Assembly (NCBI RefSeq): GCF_000014865.1
Contig: NC_008576.1
Location: forward strand, 3,625,001-3,689,000
DNA length: 64,000 nt
Reading direction: 5' to 3'
Source: Magnetococcus marinus MC-1
Lineage (GTDB): Bacteria > Pseudomonadota > Magnetococcia > Magnetococcales > Magnetococcaceae
Positions 46,587 to 54,894 of the stretch are shown piece after piece. The stretch's first letter is position 1, and the number at the start of each line of letters is the position of its first letter. Below the pieces are notes generated by a model, which made no database searches, had not been told where the DNA came from, and saw only the letters and a program-made list of their open reading frames with translations. Both the position numbers and the translations under genes were made by a program.

Positions 46587-47539
46587 GCGTTCAGTAGCAA
46601 CATTTGTTTGGGCACACTGGCCAACAAGGCTGCCAACACCACTTTAAGCAGTTCCGGGTTTGGATGGGAGTCCCGCCAAGCCAGTGCGATACGCCGCACT
46701 GGCGCGGGCTCCTTAAAATAAGCGTAGCGCAGCGCCGAGCGGCTCTGTTCTGGGCAGTTAAGTGAACTGCACACCATGGTGGTAATCGAACTCATGGGTA
46801 GCACGGTGATCCCCACCCCGCTGGCCACCATATGGCGAATGGTCTCTAGGGAGCTGCCCTCGATAATATTGTGCAGGCCAGTCGCGGTATCCACCACATA
46901 GTGACAGGCGGGGCAGATCTCCAACACCTGATCCCGAAAACAGTGCCCCTTGCCCAAGAGCAAGAGCCGCTCCCCAGCCAGATCATTACCCGACAGATCA
47001 TGACGCCCTGCCCAAGGGTGGCCCGCAGGCATCCCCACCACAAAGGGTTCATCATACAGGGGTGTTGTCACAACCCCTGGTTCATCATAGGGCAGCGCAA
47101 TGACCATGGCGTCCAGCTCACCCCGTTTCAGTTTTTCTGACAATGAGGCGGTAAAATTCTCTTCTAACAGCAAGGTTAACTGTGGCGCCCACTGGTGCAG
47201 CTCGGGCACAAAGGAGGGGAAAAGATAGGGGGCGATGGTAAAGATGGCCCCCAGCCGTAAAGAACCTTTTAGAGGGTCATTCTCCTCACTACGGGCCGCT
47301 AGCTCAATTTGCGCCACCGCCTCAAGGGCTTGTTGAATGCGCGCCAAGATGCGCTCCCCCTCGGTAGTGACCCGCACCTCGTGTTTAAAGCGCTCAAACA
47401 GCACCACCCCTAACTCTTCTTCCAGGTTACGTACCGCCACACTGAGCGAAGGCTGGCTGACATGGCAAATTTTGGCCGCTCGGCTAAAGGTACCTTGCCG
47501 GGCGACTGCCATGACATAACGCAACTGGTTAAGGTTCAT
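46583..47539 (-). CDS. oxyR: LysR-family peroxide sensor OxyR
   Basis: This 318-residue regulator has an N-terminal winged helix (MNLNQLRYVMAVARQGTF, HVSQPSLS). The redox pair is in GHCFRDQVLEIC: Cys200 and Cys209, matching the Cys199/Cys208 disulphide switch of E. coli OxyR. Hydrogen peroxide oxidises these and turns on defence genes. The start at 47539 aligns with other OxyR proteins; an in-frame ATG at 47557 directly after the previous stop is possible. No catalase or ahp gene is adjacent. Confidence 0.9.
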   Translation of the reverse strand: MNLNQLRYVMAVARQGTFSRAAKICHVSQPSLSVAVRNLEEELGVVLFERFKHEVRVTTEGERILARIQQALEAVAQIELAARSEENDPLKGSLRLGAIFTIAPYLFPSFVPELHQWAPQLTLLLEENFTASLSEKLKRGELDAMVIALPYDEPGVVTTPLYDEPFVVGMPAGHPWAGRHDLSGNDLAGERLLLLGKGHCFRDQVLEICPACHYVVDTATGLHNIIEGSSLETIRHMVASGVGITVLPMSSITTMVCSSLNCPEQSRSALRYAYFKEPAPVRRIALAWRDSHPNPELLKVVLAALLASVPKQMLLLNA

Positions 47540-47557
47540 TTTAAGACTCGCTTCCAT

Positions 47558-47920
47558 TCAGGTTTTTTCAGGACAAAGCCCCCACGGCACCTCGTCCACC
47601 CAAGCTACCCATACCACACCCATCAGCGCGTCACCCTGCACGGTATCGCAGGCGGGCCAAACCCATACACCCATGCTGAGCAGACGCCGCTGCAAGGGTA
47701 ACAACGCCGCGGGCGCAAGCCCCTCATAGGGGATAATCGCCCCATCCAGACCATGGCTTTCCCAACGTTGCACCACGGCATGGTGGGCCTCTAGAGCGGC
47801 GCTTACTTCGGCCACCAGCAGGGCCAGATTGGCCCCTGGGCTCCAGACCTCCAAATGACAAACGCCGACCTTAGGGTCGGCGTTTGAACCTAGGCGTGCC
47901 GTGCAGCCGCCCTTAACCAT
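47558..47920 (-). CDS. Small hypothetical protein between DHH phosphoesterase and oxyR
   Basis: About 120 residues with no recognised family. From residue 23 it has LEVWSPGANLALLVAEV, a Trp-rich end (VWVWPACD, VVWVAWVDEVPWG) and predicted alternating helix and strand. The ATG at 47920 overlaps the DHH stop, but the first 22 codons include a perfect hairpin (47859-47886). A later TTG at 47854 is therefore an alternative start. It fits tightly between its neighbours and ends just before oxyR, which argues that it is real. Confidence 0.5.
   Translation of the reverse strand: MVKGGCTARLGSNADPKVGVCHLEVWSPGANLALLVAEVSAALEAHHAVVQRWESHGLDGAIIPYEGLAPAALLPLQRRLLSMGVWVWPACDTVQGDALMGVVWVAWVDEVPWGLCPEKT
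47859..47886 (-). terminator. Perfect hairpin just past the DHH gene
   Basis: A 12-pair stem CAAACGCCGACC / GGTCGGCGTTTG with a four-base loop lies about 27 bases beyond the DHH stop. The T run after it is short. It overlaps the start region of the next small gene. Confidence 0.55.
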
Positions 47921-48854
47921 CGGCAAGGATGGCGCGCATAAGCTCCTGTTGTACCCGCATATAGTCGGCATTGGGCACCTGACAGGTGCCTGCGGCATGG
48001 TGTCCCCCTCCGCCATATTTTAGGCAGAGCTCCCCAATATTGGTTTTTGAGGTGCGGTTAAAGATGGACTTACCCAAGGCAAATACCGTGTTTTTACGAT
48101 CCTTACCCCACAGCACATGCATAGAGATATTGCATTGGGGATAGAGCGCATAAACAATAAAGCGGTTGCCAGCATGGATGGTTTCATCCATACGCAGATC
48201 CAGCACCGCCAAATTTTCATGGATTTTGGTGCGCATCTGAATTTGGGTTTTGAACAGGGTCTCTTCTTCAAAATAGAGATCCACCCGCTCTTTGACGTCG
48301 GGCAAAGCCAAGATTTCAGCGATGGTGTGGTTGCGGCAGTAGTCGATCAACTGCATCATCAACTCATAGTTGGAGATGCGGAAATGGCGAAAGCGGCCCA
48401 GGCCGGTCCGGGCATCCATCAAAAAGTTAAGCAACGCCCAACCGTCGGCAAACAGCACCTCATCTTCATTGTATTGGGCTGAGTCGGCCTTATCCACCTC
48501 CACCATCATATCGTCGGAGATACCGGGCAGTTTCTCTTTTCCGCCAAAGTATTCATAGACGACCCGCGCCGCCGATGGGGCTTCGCCATCGATAATCATG
48601 TTGGCGGGCAGTCCCTGCCCTTGGTCCACCCGTACCGTTTCACTGTGGTGGTGGTCAAAGCAGAGATAGCAACCTGGCACGTAGGGAAGGTTGGTGGTGA
48701 TATCCCGTGCGGTGATATCAATGACACCATCTTGCATATCCTTGGGATGCACAAACTTGATGTCATCAATCAGATCCAGCTCCTTCAGGAGCACGGCACA
48801 GACCAAGCCATCAAAATCACTACGGGTAACGAGACGGTATTTATCGGCTGCCAT
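47913..48854 (-). CDS. DHH/DHHA1 family phosphoesterase
   Basis: This 313-residue protein has SDFDGLVCA near the start, the DHH motif in CFDHHHSE (about residues 66-73), and the C-terminal DHHA1 glycine-rich GGGGHHAAGTC. The family hydrolyses phosphodiesters such as short oligonucleotides, cyclic dinucleotides or polyphosphate; this member cannot be placed more exactly. It is cytoplasmic. It heads the minus-strand group leading to oxyR. Confidence 0.88.
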   Translation of the reverse strand: MAADKYRLVTRSDFDGLVCAVLLKELDLIDDIKFVHPKDMQDGVIDITARDITTNLPYVPGCYLCFDHHHSETVRVDQGQGLPANMIIDGEAPSAARVVYEYFGGKEKLPGISDDMMVEVDKADSAQYNEDEVLFADGWALLNFLMDARTGLGRFRHFRISNYELMMQLIDYCRNHTIAEILALPDVKERVDLYFEEETLFKTQIQMRTKIHENLAVLDLRMDETIHAGNRFIVYALYPQCNISMHVLWGKDRKNTVFALGKSIFNRTSKTNIGELCLKYGGGGHHAAGTCQVPNADYMRVQQELMRAILADG

Positions 48855-49170
48855 TCTTTTCCCTCAAAAAAATCAAAGACTGCTCCACACCCTACAGGCC
48901 CAGCCGGTATAAGCCCTGACAGAAAGCAAACTTGCGGGCTTGAACTCGGTTACGTGAGGCAACCCAATCGGCAAAACAGTAAGTGTCACTTCTTCACCCG
49001 CTAAAATTAACCCAACCCATGAGCCATGGTAAAGCCCTAAATGGGCAGAACCGCAGCGCCAACCCAAAGATTGCGACTTTTTTTGCTTGGCCACGCCCAA
49101 ACTTATGCTTCAGCGTGGTCAAAGCACAACGCGCCCATCGAGCCTAATGGTTGTCATTCGCCGAAAACCA

Positions 49171-49201
49171 CAACCTATTTTCTCACTTGTCGCAACCTAT
49201 T
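49171..49201 (+). promoter_or_regulatory. Paired direct repeat upstream of the modA-like operon
   Basis: CAACCTATT occurs at 49171-49179 and again at 49193-49201, 22 bases apart start to start, about two helical turns. The pair ends 23 bases before a candidate -35 box. This geometry fits a response-regulator or other activator site; the binding protein is unknown. Confidence 0.35.
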
Positions 49202-49224
49202 GCTCGGTCATGAGCACATAGCGA

Positions 49225-49253
49225 TTCACAGTTTGATGATAATGCGCTACACT
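49225..49253 (+). promoter_or_regulatory. Candidate sigma-70 promoter of the modA-like operon
   Basis: TTCACA and TACACT are separated by 17 bases, 66 bases before the ATG at 49319. Both boxes deviate from consensus, so an activator may be required. Confidence 0.35.
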
Positions 49254-49318
49254 CGGGCAATTACCGTAGCAATATAGAGTGGCCAACCCCGTCAACCCTG
49301 CTGCGGAGAGGGCAAGCG

Positions 49319-50116
49319 ATGATGCATCAAATCCAAAGCCTCCCCCTACTTTTGACCGTCTTGCTTGCGTTTAGCCCAATGGCCACCCCCTCGGCCCAAG
49401 CAGAGACACCATCCACAACCTTGGTTCTCGCTGTTGCCAACTCAACCTGCGACCTTTTTAGGGCGCTTAGTCAACCGTTTCAAAAGCGCACCGGTCACAC
49501 CACAACTTTGATTTGCAAATCCTCTGGTCGGCTTGCCAAAGGGCTGGCAGGACAAGCAATCGAAGCGGACTATTATCTCTCTGCCAATAAAAAATGGATG
49601 GATTTTATGGTGGCAGCGCAGTTGGTCCAGGCTCCGCTGGTGCGTCAGGTGTGGGGTAACACACTGGTGGTGGCAGCCCCTCTTACCACGCCAATCAGCC
49701 TCACCGGCTTACAGGATCTGGCGCAGCCAAAGGTAAGCACCCTTTTAATCGGCGACCCCAGCACGGCCCCCTTTGGCCGCTACGCTAAGCAGGTTTTGCA
49801 AAAGGCTAACATCTGGTCGGCCATACGCCCAAAAATTGCGACCCGTTTGCACATCACGTTACTGGCTCAAGAGCTTGAGCAGGCCAACGCCACGACCGTT
49901 GGTATCCTGTTCGCCACCAATTTAACCCCAAAACATCGTTTGTTGTTTGCGATCCCCGCACAGCAGCAACCCCCTATTCAGTATTTTGCCGCGCCCCTTG
50001 ATAAAAGCAAACACCCAACTGAAATTAAAGAATTTTTACAGTTTATGCAAAGCGATGAAGCACGCACAATAATCACTCAGGCAGGTTTTTTACTGGGGGA
50101 GCCTAACACGCCATGA
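49319..50116 (+). CDS. ModA-like periplasmic oxyanion-binding protein
   Basis: This 265-residue protein has a signal peptide (about 1-28, ending AQA) and then LVLAVANSTCDLF, KSSGRLAKGLAGQ, ADYYLSANKKWMD and the GDPSTAPFGRYAKQ block. These follow the molybdate/tungstate-binding protein ModA. No modB, modC or other permease gene follows; instead a histidine kinase overlaps its end by four bases. It may therefore work as the sensing partner of the kinase rather than in transport. GAGAGG lies upstream of the ATG. Confidence 0.85.
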   Translation: MMHQIQSLPLLLTVLLAFSPMATPSAQAETPSTTLVLAVANSTCDLFRALSQPFQKRTGHTTTLICKSSGRLAKGLAGQAIEADYYLSANKKWMDFMVAAQLVQAPLVRQVWGNTLVVAAPLTTPISLTGLQDLAQPKVSTLLIGDPSTAPFGRYAKQVLQKANIWSAIRPKIATRLHITLLAQELEQANATTVGILFATNLTPKHRLLFAIPAQQQPPIQYFAAPLDKSKHPTEIKEFLQFMQSDEARTIITQAGFLLGEPNTP

Positions 50117-52302
50117 AAGGTTTGGCCCGTTACCGTAATCTCCCGCTGTTTTGGCAACTGTTACTCCCCATGTTGCTGGTGGTAACACTATGGTTTGCCC
50201 ACGCCCTCTACACCTTGCACGGAATGGGACAAGGCCAACACCGCCTCGTCAATCTTTATAACGACAAAGTACAAAGACTCCTGGAAATGGAACGGTTGCA
50301 GGTGGAGATCTCACGCATCCATCTGCTGCTGCTTAAACATTTGACCAGTGAATCTGGTCAGCAGATGGCGGTTACCAAACAAGAGCTTGATCAACACACC
50401 CAAGCGTTATACAAACTTCTTCAAGAGGTCTCCCATGAGCGCACCAGTCATGCTGCATCCTTAGTGAGCAATCAGGTTGATGAGATTTATCAACACTATA
50501 TTACAGTCTTGGGTAAAGTGCTCACCTTGAGCGGTGATTTTGAAAAGGAACGAGCCCTTGCCTTGCTTGAGTCTGAGACCGGACCTGCGCTGGAGGCCAT
50601 CCATGCCATCTTTTTAGATTTGACCCTTACCGAAGAAAACCATATGCACCAAGGGTTTAAAGAAGCTCTTACGTTACAAAACCGCATCTATGTCACCACG
50701 CTCTTCACGGGCATTTTCATTGCGCTCATATCTTGGTTGGTCATTTGGCTGGTTTCACGACAGACCTCCATGCGCCTACAGCAGTTGGTGCAGGAGGCCA
50801 CAGCCTTAGGGCAGGGGCAACTAAACACCCGTTTAACCATCGAAACCGAGGATGAGATCGGCAAACTGGCGCACAGCCTCAACACCATGGCCTGCCAATT
50901 AGAAGCGGCCATGACCGAGGAGCACGTGGCCTCCGTGGCGCTACAGCAGGCCAACCAAAAACTTCAATCGGCCCAAGACCGGCTGGAAGAGCGGGTCAAA
51001 GCCCGCACCAAACGGCTGGCCCTGAGCGAGCAACAGTTACTGGCAGAAATAACCATTCGCTCCGCACTCAATACCTTGTTGGAACGCACCTTAGCCACCA
51101 ATACCATCCAGGAGTTGATGGAAGCATGCCTAGAAAGCCTACTCTCGCAACCCTTTCTGGGGCTGGCTCAACAAGGAGGCTTTTTTCTGCTTGAAGCGGA
51201 GAGCGGCAGACTAAAACTCCAGTGCGGGGTGGATTTTCCCATGGATGTTTGCCACCAGTGCCAAGGCACAGCCAACGCCCCGTGTCATCTTTCCTTAGCC
51301 GATGGACAGGTGCGTTTTCATGCCACCACCACGTATGATGGCGAGCTGATCGCCCTCTACGTCACCCCTTTGCAGATTGAGGGTGGGCTGTCGGGGGTGA
51401 TGATGTTGCGGGGCGACACCTTACAAGGGGAACGCCTAGAGACCACCCTCTTTTTACAGTCATGCGCCCGCATTATCCGCATGGCTCTTAAACGGCTCCA
51501 TCTGCAAAGCGTCATGTTACAACAAGAGAAAATGGTCTCCTTGGGAGAGATGGTGGCCGGTGTCGCCCACGAGGTTAACACCCCGGTGGGCATTGGCGTT
51601 ACCGCCGCCTCAGAACTATGCAGTACCACCCAACAATTTAGGCGGCTGCTCAACAGCGAGGGCATTAGCGAGGATGAGCTGGAGAGCTATCTCCATAGTG
51701 TGGAAAGTTGTAGTCAACTGATTCATGACAGCATGCAGCGGGCGGCAACGCTGGTGCGCAGTTTTAAAATGGTCTCGGTAGATCAGTCCAGCGAGCAGCA
51801 ACGCCGCTTTAATCTCTACCAACATCTTGAGGCCATTACCACCAGCTTGCGGCATCAGATCCGGGGGGCTCAGGTGGAGATTGTAATCTCCTGCCCGAGG
51901 GATTTGGAGGTCAACAGCTACCCTGGCGCCTATGCCCAGATTTTTACCAATTTAATTCAGAACTCCATCGTTCACGGTTTTGCTGGCGACATGCCCACCG
52001 TGGGGGGCATCCTCTCCATTGAAGTAGGCCCCCATGGCGATCAACTGCAAATCCTCTATCGGGACAATGGTAGCGGCATTGATCCGGCGGTGCGTTCAAA
52101 AATTTTTCAACCCTTTTTCACCACCAAACGCCACCGTGGGGGCAGTGGTTTGGGCATGCATGTAGTGTTTAACTTGATCACAGGCCTGCTTAAAGGCACC
52201 ATTAGTTGCGAGGCCTCCCCAACTGGAGCGCACTTTCGCATCCTCCTCCCCTGGGCGTGTGAGCCCCACCTAACAGCGACTGAAGCCCGCCCTCATGTTT
52301 GA
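50113..52302 (+). CDS. Membrane histidine kinase with Cys-rich GAF-like domain
   Basis: This 729-residue protein has helices near 14-34 and 197-216 enclosing a helical periplasmic domain, then HAMP (LGQGQLNTRLTIETEDEIGK) and a coiled coil. A GAF-like domain (about 310-460) contains CGVDFPMDVCHQCQG and then APCHLS. The kinase core has LGEMVAGVAHEVNTPVG with His near 486, and HATPase with GGSGLGMHVV. The Cys cluster could bind a metal or Fe-S centre (inference). No response regulator is adjacent. It is coupled on both sides: ATGA overlap with the ModA-like gene and an 8-base overlap with the radical SAM gene. Confidence 0.9.
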   Translation: MKGLARYRNLPLFWQLLLPMLLVVTLWFAHALYTLHGMGQGQHRLVNLYNDKVQRLLEMERLQVEISRIHLLLLKHLTSESGQQMAVTKQELDQHTQALYKLLQEVSHERTSHAASLVSNQVDEIYQHYITVLGKVLTLSGDFEKERALALLESETGPALEAIHAIFLDLTLTEENHMHQGFKEALTLQNRIYVTTLFTGIFIALISWLVIWLVSRQTSMRLQQLVQEATALGQGQLNTRLTIETEDEIGKLAHSLNTMACQLEAAMTEEHVASVALQQANQKLQSAQDRLEERVKARTKRLALSEQQLLAEITIRSALNTLLERTLATNTIQELMEACLESLLSQPFLGLAQQGGFFLLEAESGRLKLQCGVDFPMDVCHQCQGTANAPCHLSLADGQVRFHATTTYDGELIALYVTPLQIEGGLSGVMMLRGDTLQGERLETTLFLQSCARIIRMALKRLHLQSVMLQQEKMVSLGEMVAGVAHEVNTPVGIGVTAASELCSTTQQFRRLLNSEGISEDELESYLHSVESCSQLIHDSMQRAATLVRSFKMVSVDQSSEQQRRFNLYQHLEAITTSLRHQIRGAQVEIVISCPRDLEVNSYPGAYAQIFTNLIQNSIVHGFAGDMPTVGGILSIEVGPHGDQLQILYRDNGSGIDPAVRSKIFQPFFTTKRHRGGSGLGMHVVFNLITGLLKGTISCEASPTGAHFRILLPWACEPHLTATEARPHV

Positions 52303-53176
52303 GTATGCAGGTCCGCTCTACCGTCCCCCCTCAGAGGCGGCGCACCTGATCCTACAAGCCACCATCGGTTGCAGTGTTAACCACTGCACATTTTGCAGCA
52401 TGTATCGGCATAAACGGTTTCACATCAAACCCTTACCGCAACTTTTTAAGGAAATTGAGCATGCCGCCAGCGCATGGCCCACCGCCCGCCGGGTATTCCT
52501 GGCCGACGGCGATGCACTGGTATTGCCCACCGACCATCTGGAGCGCATACTCGATCATTTACGGCGACATCTCCCCCAATTGCAACGGGTAAGCTGTTAT
52601 GCCCTACCGGCTAATTTACGCAAAAAAAGCTTGCGCGAACTTAACCGCCTAGCGGCCAAAAAGCTGACTCTTATCTATTATGGCATGGAGAGTGGTGACG
52701 CTAACCTGTTAAAAATCATCCGCAAGGGCGCCACGCCCGAGGGCATGGCCGCTGGAGTGTGGAAAGCCCATGAGGCAGGCCTCAAGATCTCGGCTACGGT
52801 TATCCTAGGACTGGGTGGGCAGCGTCTGTGGCAGAGCCATATTGACCACACCGCTGAACTGATTAACCGGGTCCCCCTAAGCTATCTTTCCACCCTACAA
52901 CTTTACCTCGACCCTCACCTAGAGGCGGCATTTTTGGCACGCTTCACCCCCCCTTTTCAGTTTCAACAGGACCACCAGATTTTGCAGGAGTTGGCTCAGT
53001 TGGTGGCAGCGATTAACCACCCACCCAAGCGCATAATCTTTCGTTCCAATCACGCCTCCAACGCGCTGGCCTTAGCGGGCAATCTACCCGACCATCAAGC
53101 CGCACTGTTAGCCCGCATTGCCCAGGCCCAAGCCAACGTACAAGGGTTGCGTCCCACCTGGACACGCTCCCTTTAA
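52295..53176 (+). CDS. Radical SAM enzyme
   Basis: This 293-residue protein has an N-terminal cluster motif GCSVNHCTFCSMY (Cys26, Cys31, Cys34), YYGMESGD and VILGLGG, typical of the TIM-barrel radical SAM fold. The spacing is CX4CX2C rather than CX3CX2C, which occurs in one uncharacterised branch (GCSxNxCTFC). The substrate is unknown. It overlaps the kinase gene by 8 bases with no ribosome site of its own, so expression depends on the upstream genes. Confidence 0.85.
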   Translation: MFEYAGPLYRPPSEAAHLILQATIGCSVNHCTFCSMYRHKRFHIKPLPQLFKEIEHAASAWPTARRVFLADGDALVLPTDHLERILDHLRRHLPQLQRVSCYALPANLRKKSLRELNRLAAKKLTLIYYGMESGDANLLKIIRKGATPEGMAAGVWKAHEAGLKISATVILGLGGQRLWQSHIDHTAELINRVPLSYLSTLQLYLDPHLEAAFLARFTPPFQFQQDHQILQELAQLVAAINHPPKRIIFRSNHASNALALAGNLPDHQAALLARIAQAQANVQGLRPTWTRSL

Positions 53177-53279
53177 TCACCCTGGCGTGGCGCACAGCTT
53201 GGTTGCAAGCCTCACCGCAATCCTGAGGGGGAATAGAAGAACCCGATCTTCACCCATGCCCTACCAGAGCCCCCCTCGT

Positions 53280-53442
53280 CCGGCTATTTCATCAATCCCT
53301 TCGATGATCGCATAGAGACTTGGATTTTAAAGGCTTTCTTAACGCGCACAAGATACTTATTGATCGCTTCAAGCGCTAAAAAGTTCTTTAAAATTCAAAG
53401 ATCAAGCGAGAGCGTCTGGGATTTATAAAATAGCCGGGCTAG
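53280..53442. repeat. Short inverted-repeat element, copy 2 (longer form)
   Basis: The ends CCGGCTATTT (53280) and AAATAGCCGG (to 53437) are inverted repeats. The left half matches copy 1 at 21325-21423 closely over about 50 bases (TCCCTTCGATGATCGC block), and so does the right end (ATCAAGCGAG). A 68-base internal block, absent from copy 1, holds smaller inverted repeats. It has no coding frame. The right end supplies the stop codon of the hydrolase gene. Confidence 0.75.
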
Positions 53443-54287
53443 CCCCCCGACAAGCGCTGCTCAAAATGGTGTAGTTGCGCCATAAAGGCTTCGGGCTGAT
53501 CGGCATGTACCCAATGGCCCGCCTGGGGGATCTGCACCCCTTGAATATGGGCATTACAGGCTACCATTTGCCTGAAGGTCTCGGGGGAAAGATAGTCGGA
53601 GTGCTCCCCCCGCATAAGCAGGGTCGGCATACTTAGACCGTGCAGTTGATCCCAGCGGGGCTGTTGGGCAGGGGCCGCGACACTGGCTAGCATACCGGGT
53701 TTATAAAAACGCCAATCCACCTGGCCCTGCTCGCTTACGTGCAGATTGCTGTAGAGGAAGGCCCCCAGTCGCGCCACCGCGCCCCACCCCGCTGCATGGG
53801 CCTGTTGGGCAAAAGTGTGGGCAAAATAGTGTTTGGCCGCCGCTTTGTCGGCAAAGGGTGTAGGGATCATCTCTAGCAGCTTAGCCGAACGATCCGCTAT
53901 TTGGTTTTGCCCACCTGGACCAATATCCACGATCACCAGCCCCCGCAAACGCTGGGGGTACGCATGGGCAAAACAGAGGGCCACCCGCCCACCTAGGCTA
54001 TGCCCCACCAGCACAAAGCGGGACCAACCCAGCGCATCCACCAGCATTAAAAGATCGTTGGCATAATCCTCCAACGCATAACCTTGTGCCGGTTTAGCAG
54101 AGCGACCATGCCCCCGTTGATCATAGGTAAGTATCTGCCGCCCCTGCTGCATGCCCCGCACAATGCGCCGCCAATTCTGGCCCGCCCCCATGAGACCATG
54201 CAGAAACACCCATGGGGGGGCATCGGCCTCGCCGGTTACGCGATAATGCAACGCGGCCACCCCTTCCATACCCCCCTCTTGTTCCAT
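53439..54287 (-). CDS. Alpha/beta hydrolase (YbfF-like esterase)
   Basis: This 282-residue protein has the oxyanion block WVFLHGLMGAGQNW, YDQRGHGRS and the nucleophile elbow VGHSLGG; the C-terminal His is in QAGHWVHADQPEAF. The family hydrolyses esters or acyl thioesters; the substrate is unknown. It is cytoplasmic. The TAG stop at 53439-53441 lies inside the terminal repeat of the adjacent inverted-repeat element, so the C terminus may have been altered by insertion. Either the ATG at 54287 or Met7 may be the start. Confidence 0.88.
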   Translation of the reverse strand: MEQEGGMEGVAALHYRVTGEADAPPWVFLHGLMGAGQNWRRIVRGMQQGRQILTYDQRGHGRSAKPAQGYALEDYANDLLMLVDALGWSRFVLVGHSLGGRVALCFAHAYPQRLRGLVIVDIGPGGQNQIADRSAKLLEMIPTPFADKAAAKHYFAHTFAQQAHAAGWGAVARLGAFLYSNLHVSEQGQVDWRFYKPGMLASVAAPAQQPRWDQLHGLSMPTLLMRGEHSDYLSPETFRQMVACNAHIQGVQIPQAGHWVHADQPEAFMAQLHHFEQRLSGG

Positions 54288-54894
54288 CCTGCCCCCCTAC
54301 CCCCCGAAAATGCGCACGGATGAACCTAGCGATTACGCCCGCTCGGCCACTCGGCGCCATCCACAGGCCCTGCCGTAAAGCCCACAACCGGGCGCGGAAG
54401 CGGGCCACCATGGACCCGCTAAAATCATGGTTAACCTGTTTTTTTGCTTTACAAAACCCAACCATCCCTTTTAGGGTAGTCGTTGTCTGACTCTATTTTT
54501 TGTAAAGAAGCCGCTTTTGTAAAGAAGTTAAATATGCGTCACACCTCTGTACATCGCGCATCCTCTGTGCGTTTCCTCCGGCCTGCACCACGCTTTGTGT
54601 GCAACGGCCTACCCCTGCTGCTGCCGTAAGGCATACACGCGACTGTAGACCCCAAGGTGCGTATCGACCTTAACCGATACACCCCCAAGCATGACCACAT
54701 AAACCTGCCAACAGGAGGGCACGGTGAACCCTATCTGCATCTCATTGTATTTGGATCGGCGTCTGACCCCTGACCGTTTGGGTCCGCGACTAGCGACCTT
54801 TCCGCACGCCCTTAACGCAGGCGGCGCGACAAGCCGTCCGACACATAACCAATGAGATAGAGTGATCTCTTCATAAAAAATCAGGAGTAGCATC
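54288..54894. other. Divergent intergenic region, 607 bases
   Basis: Lies between the hydrolase (minus) and leuA (plus). A 13-base direct repeat TTTTGTAAAGAAG is at 54498-54510 and 54515-54527. No leucine-rich leader peptide, T-box or tRNA is evident. Confidence 0.5.

Larger units (their letters stand above)
48855..49318. other. Divergent intergenic region, 464 bases
   Basis: Lies between the DHH gene (minus) and the ModA-like gene (plus). It contains a candidate promoter (49225-49253) and a pair of direct repeats (49171-49201), described separately. No coding frame is convincing. Confidence 0.6.

Noticed and set aside
49319-50116. Standard molybdate ABC transporter
   Set aside because: No modB or modC follows; the neighbours are a kinase and a radical SAM enzyme.
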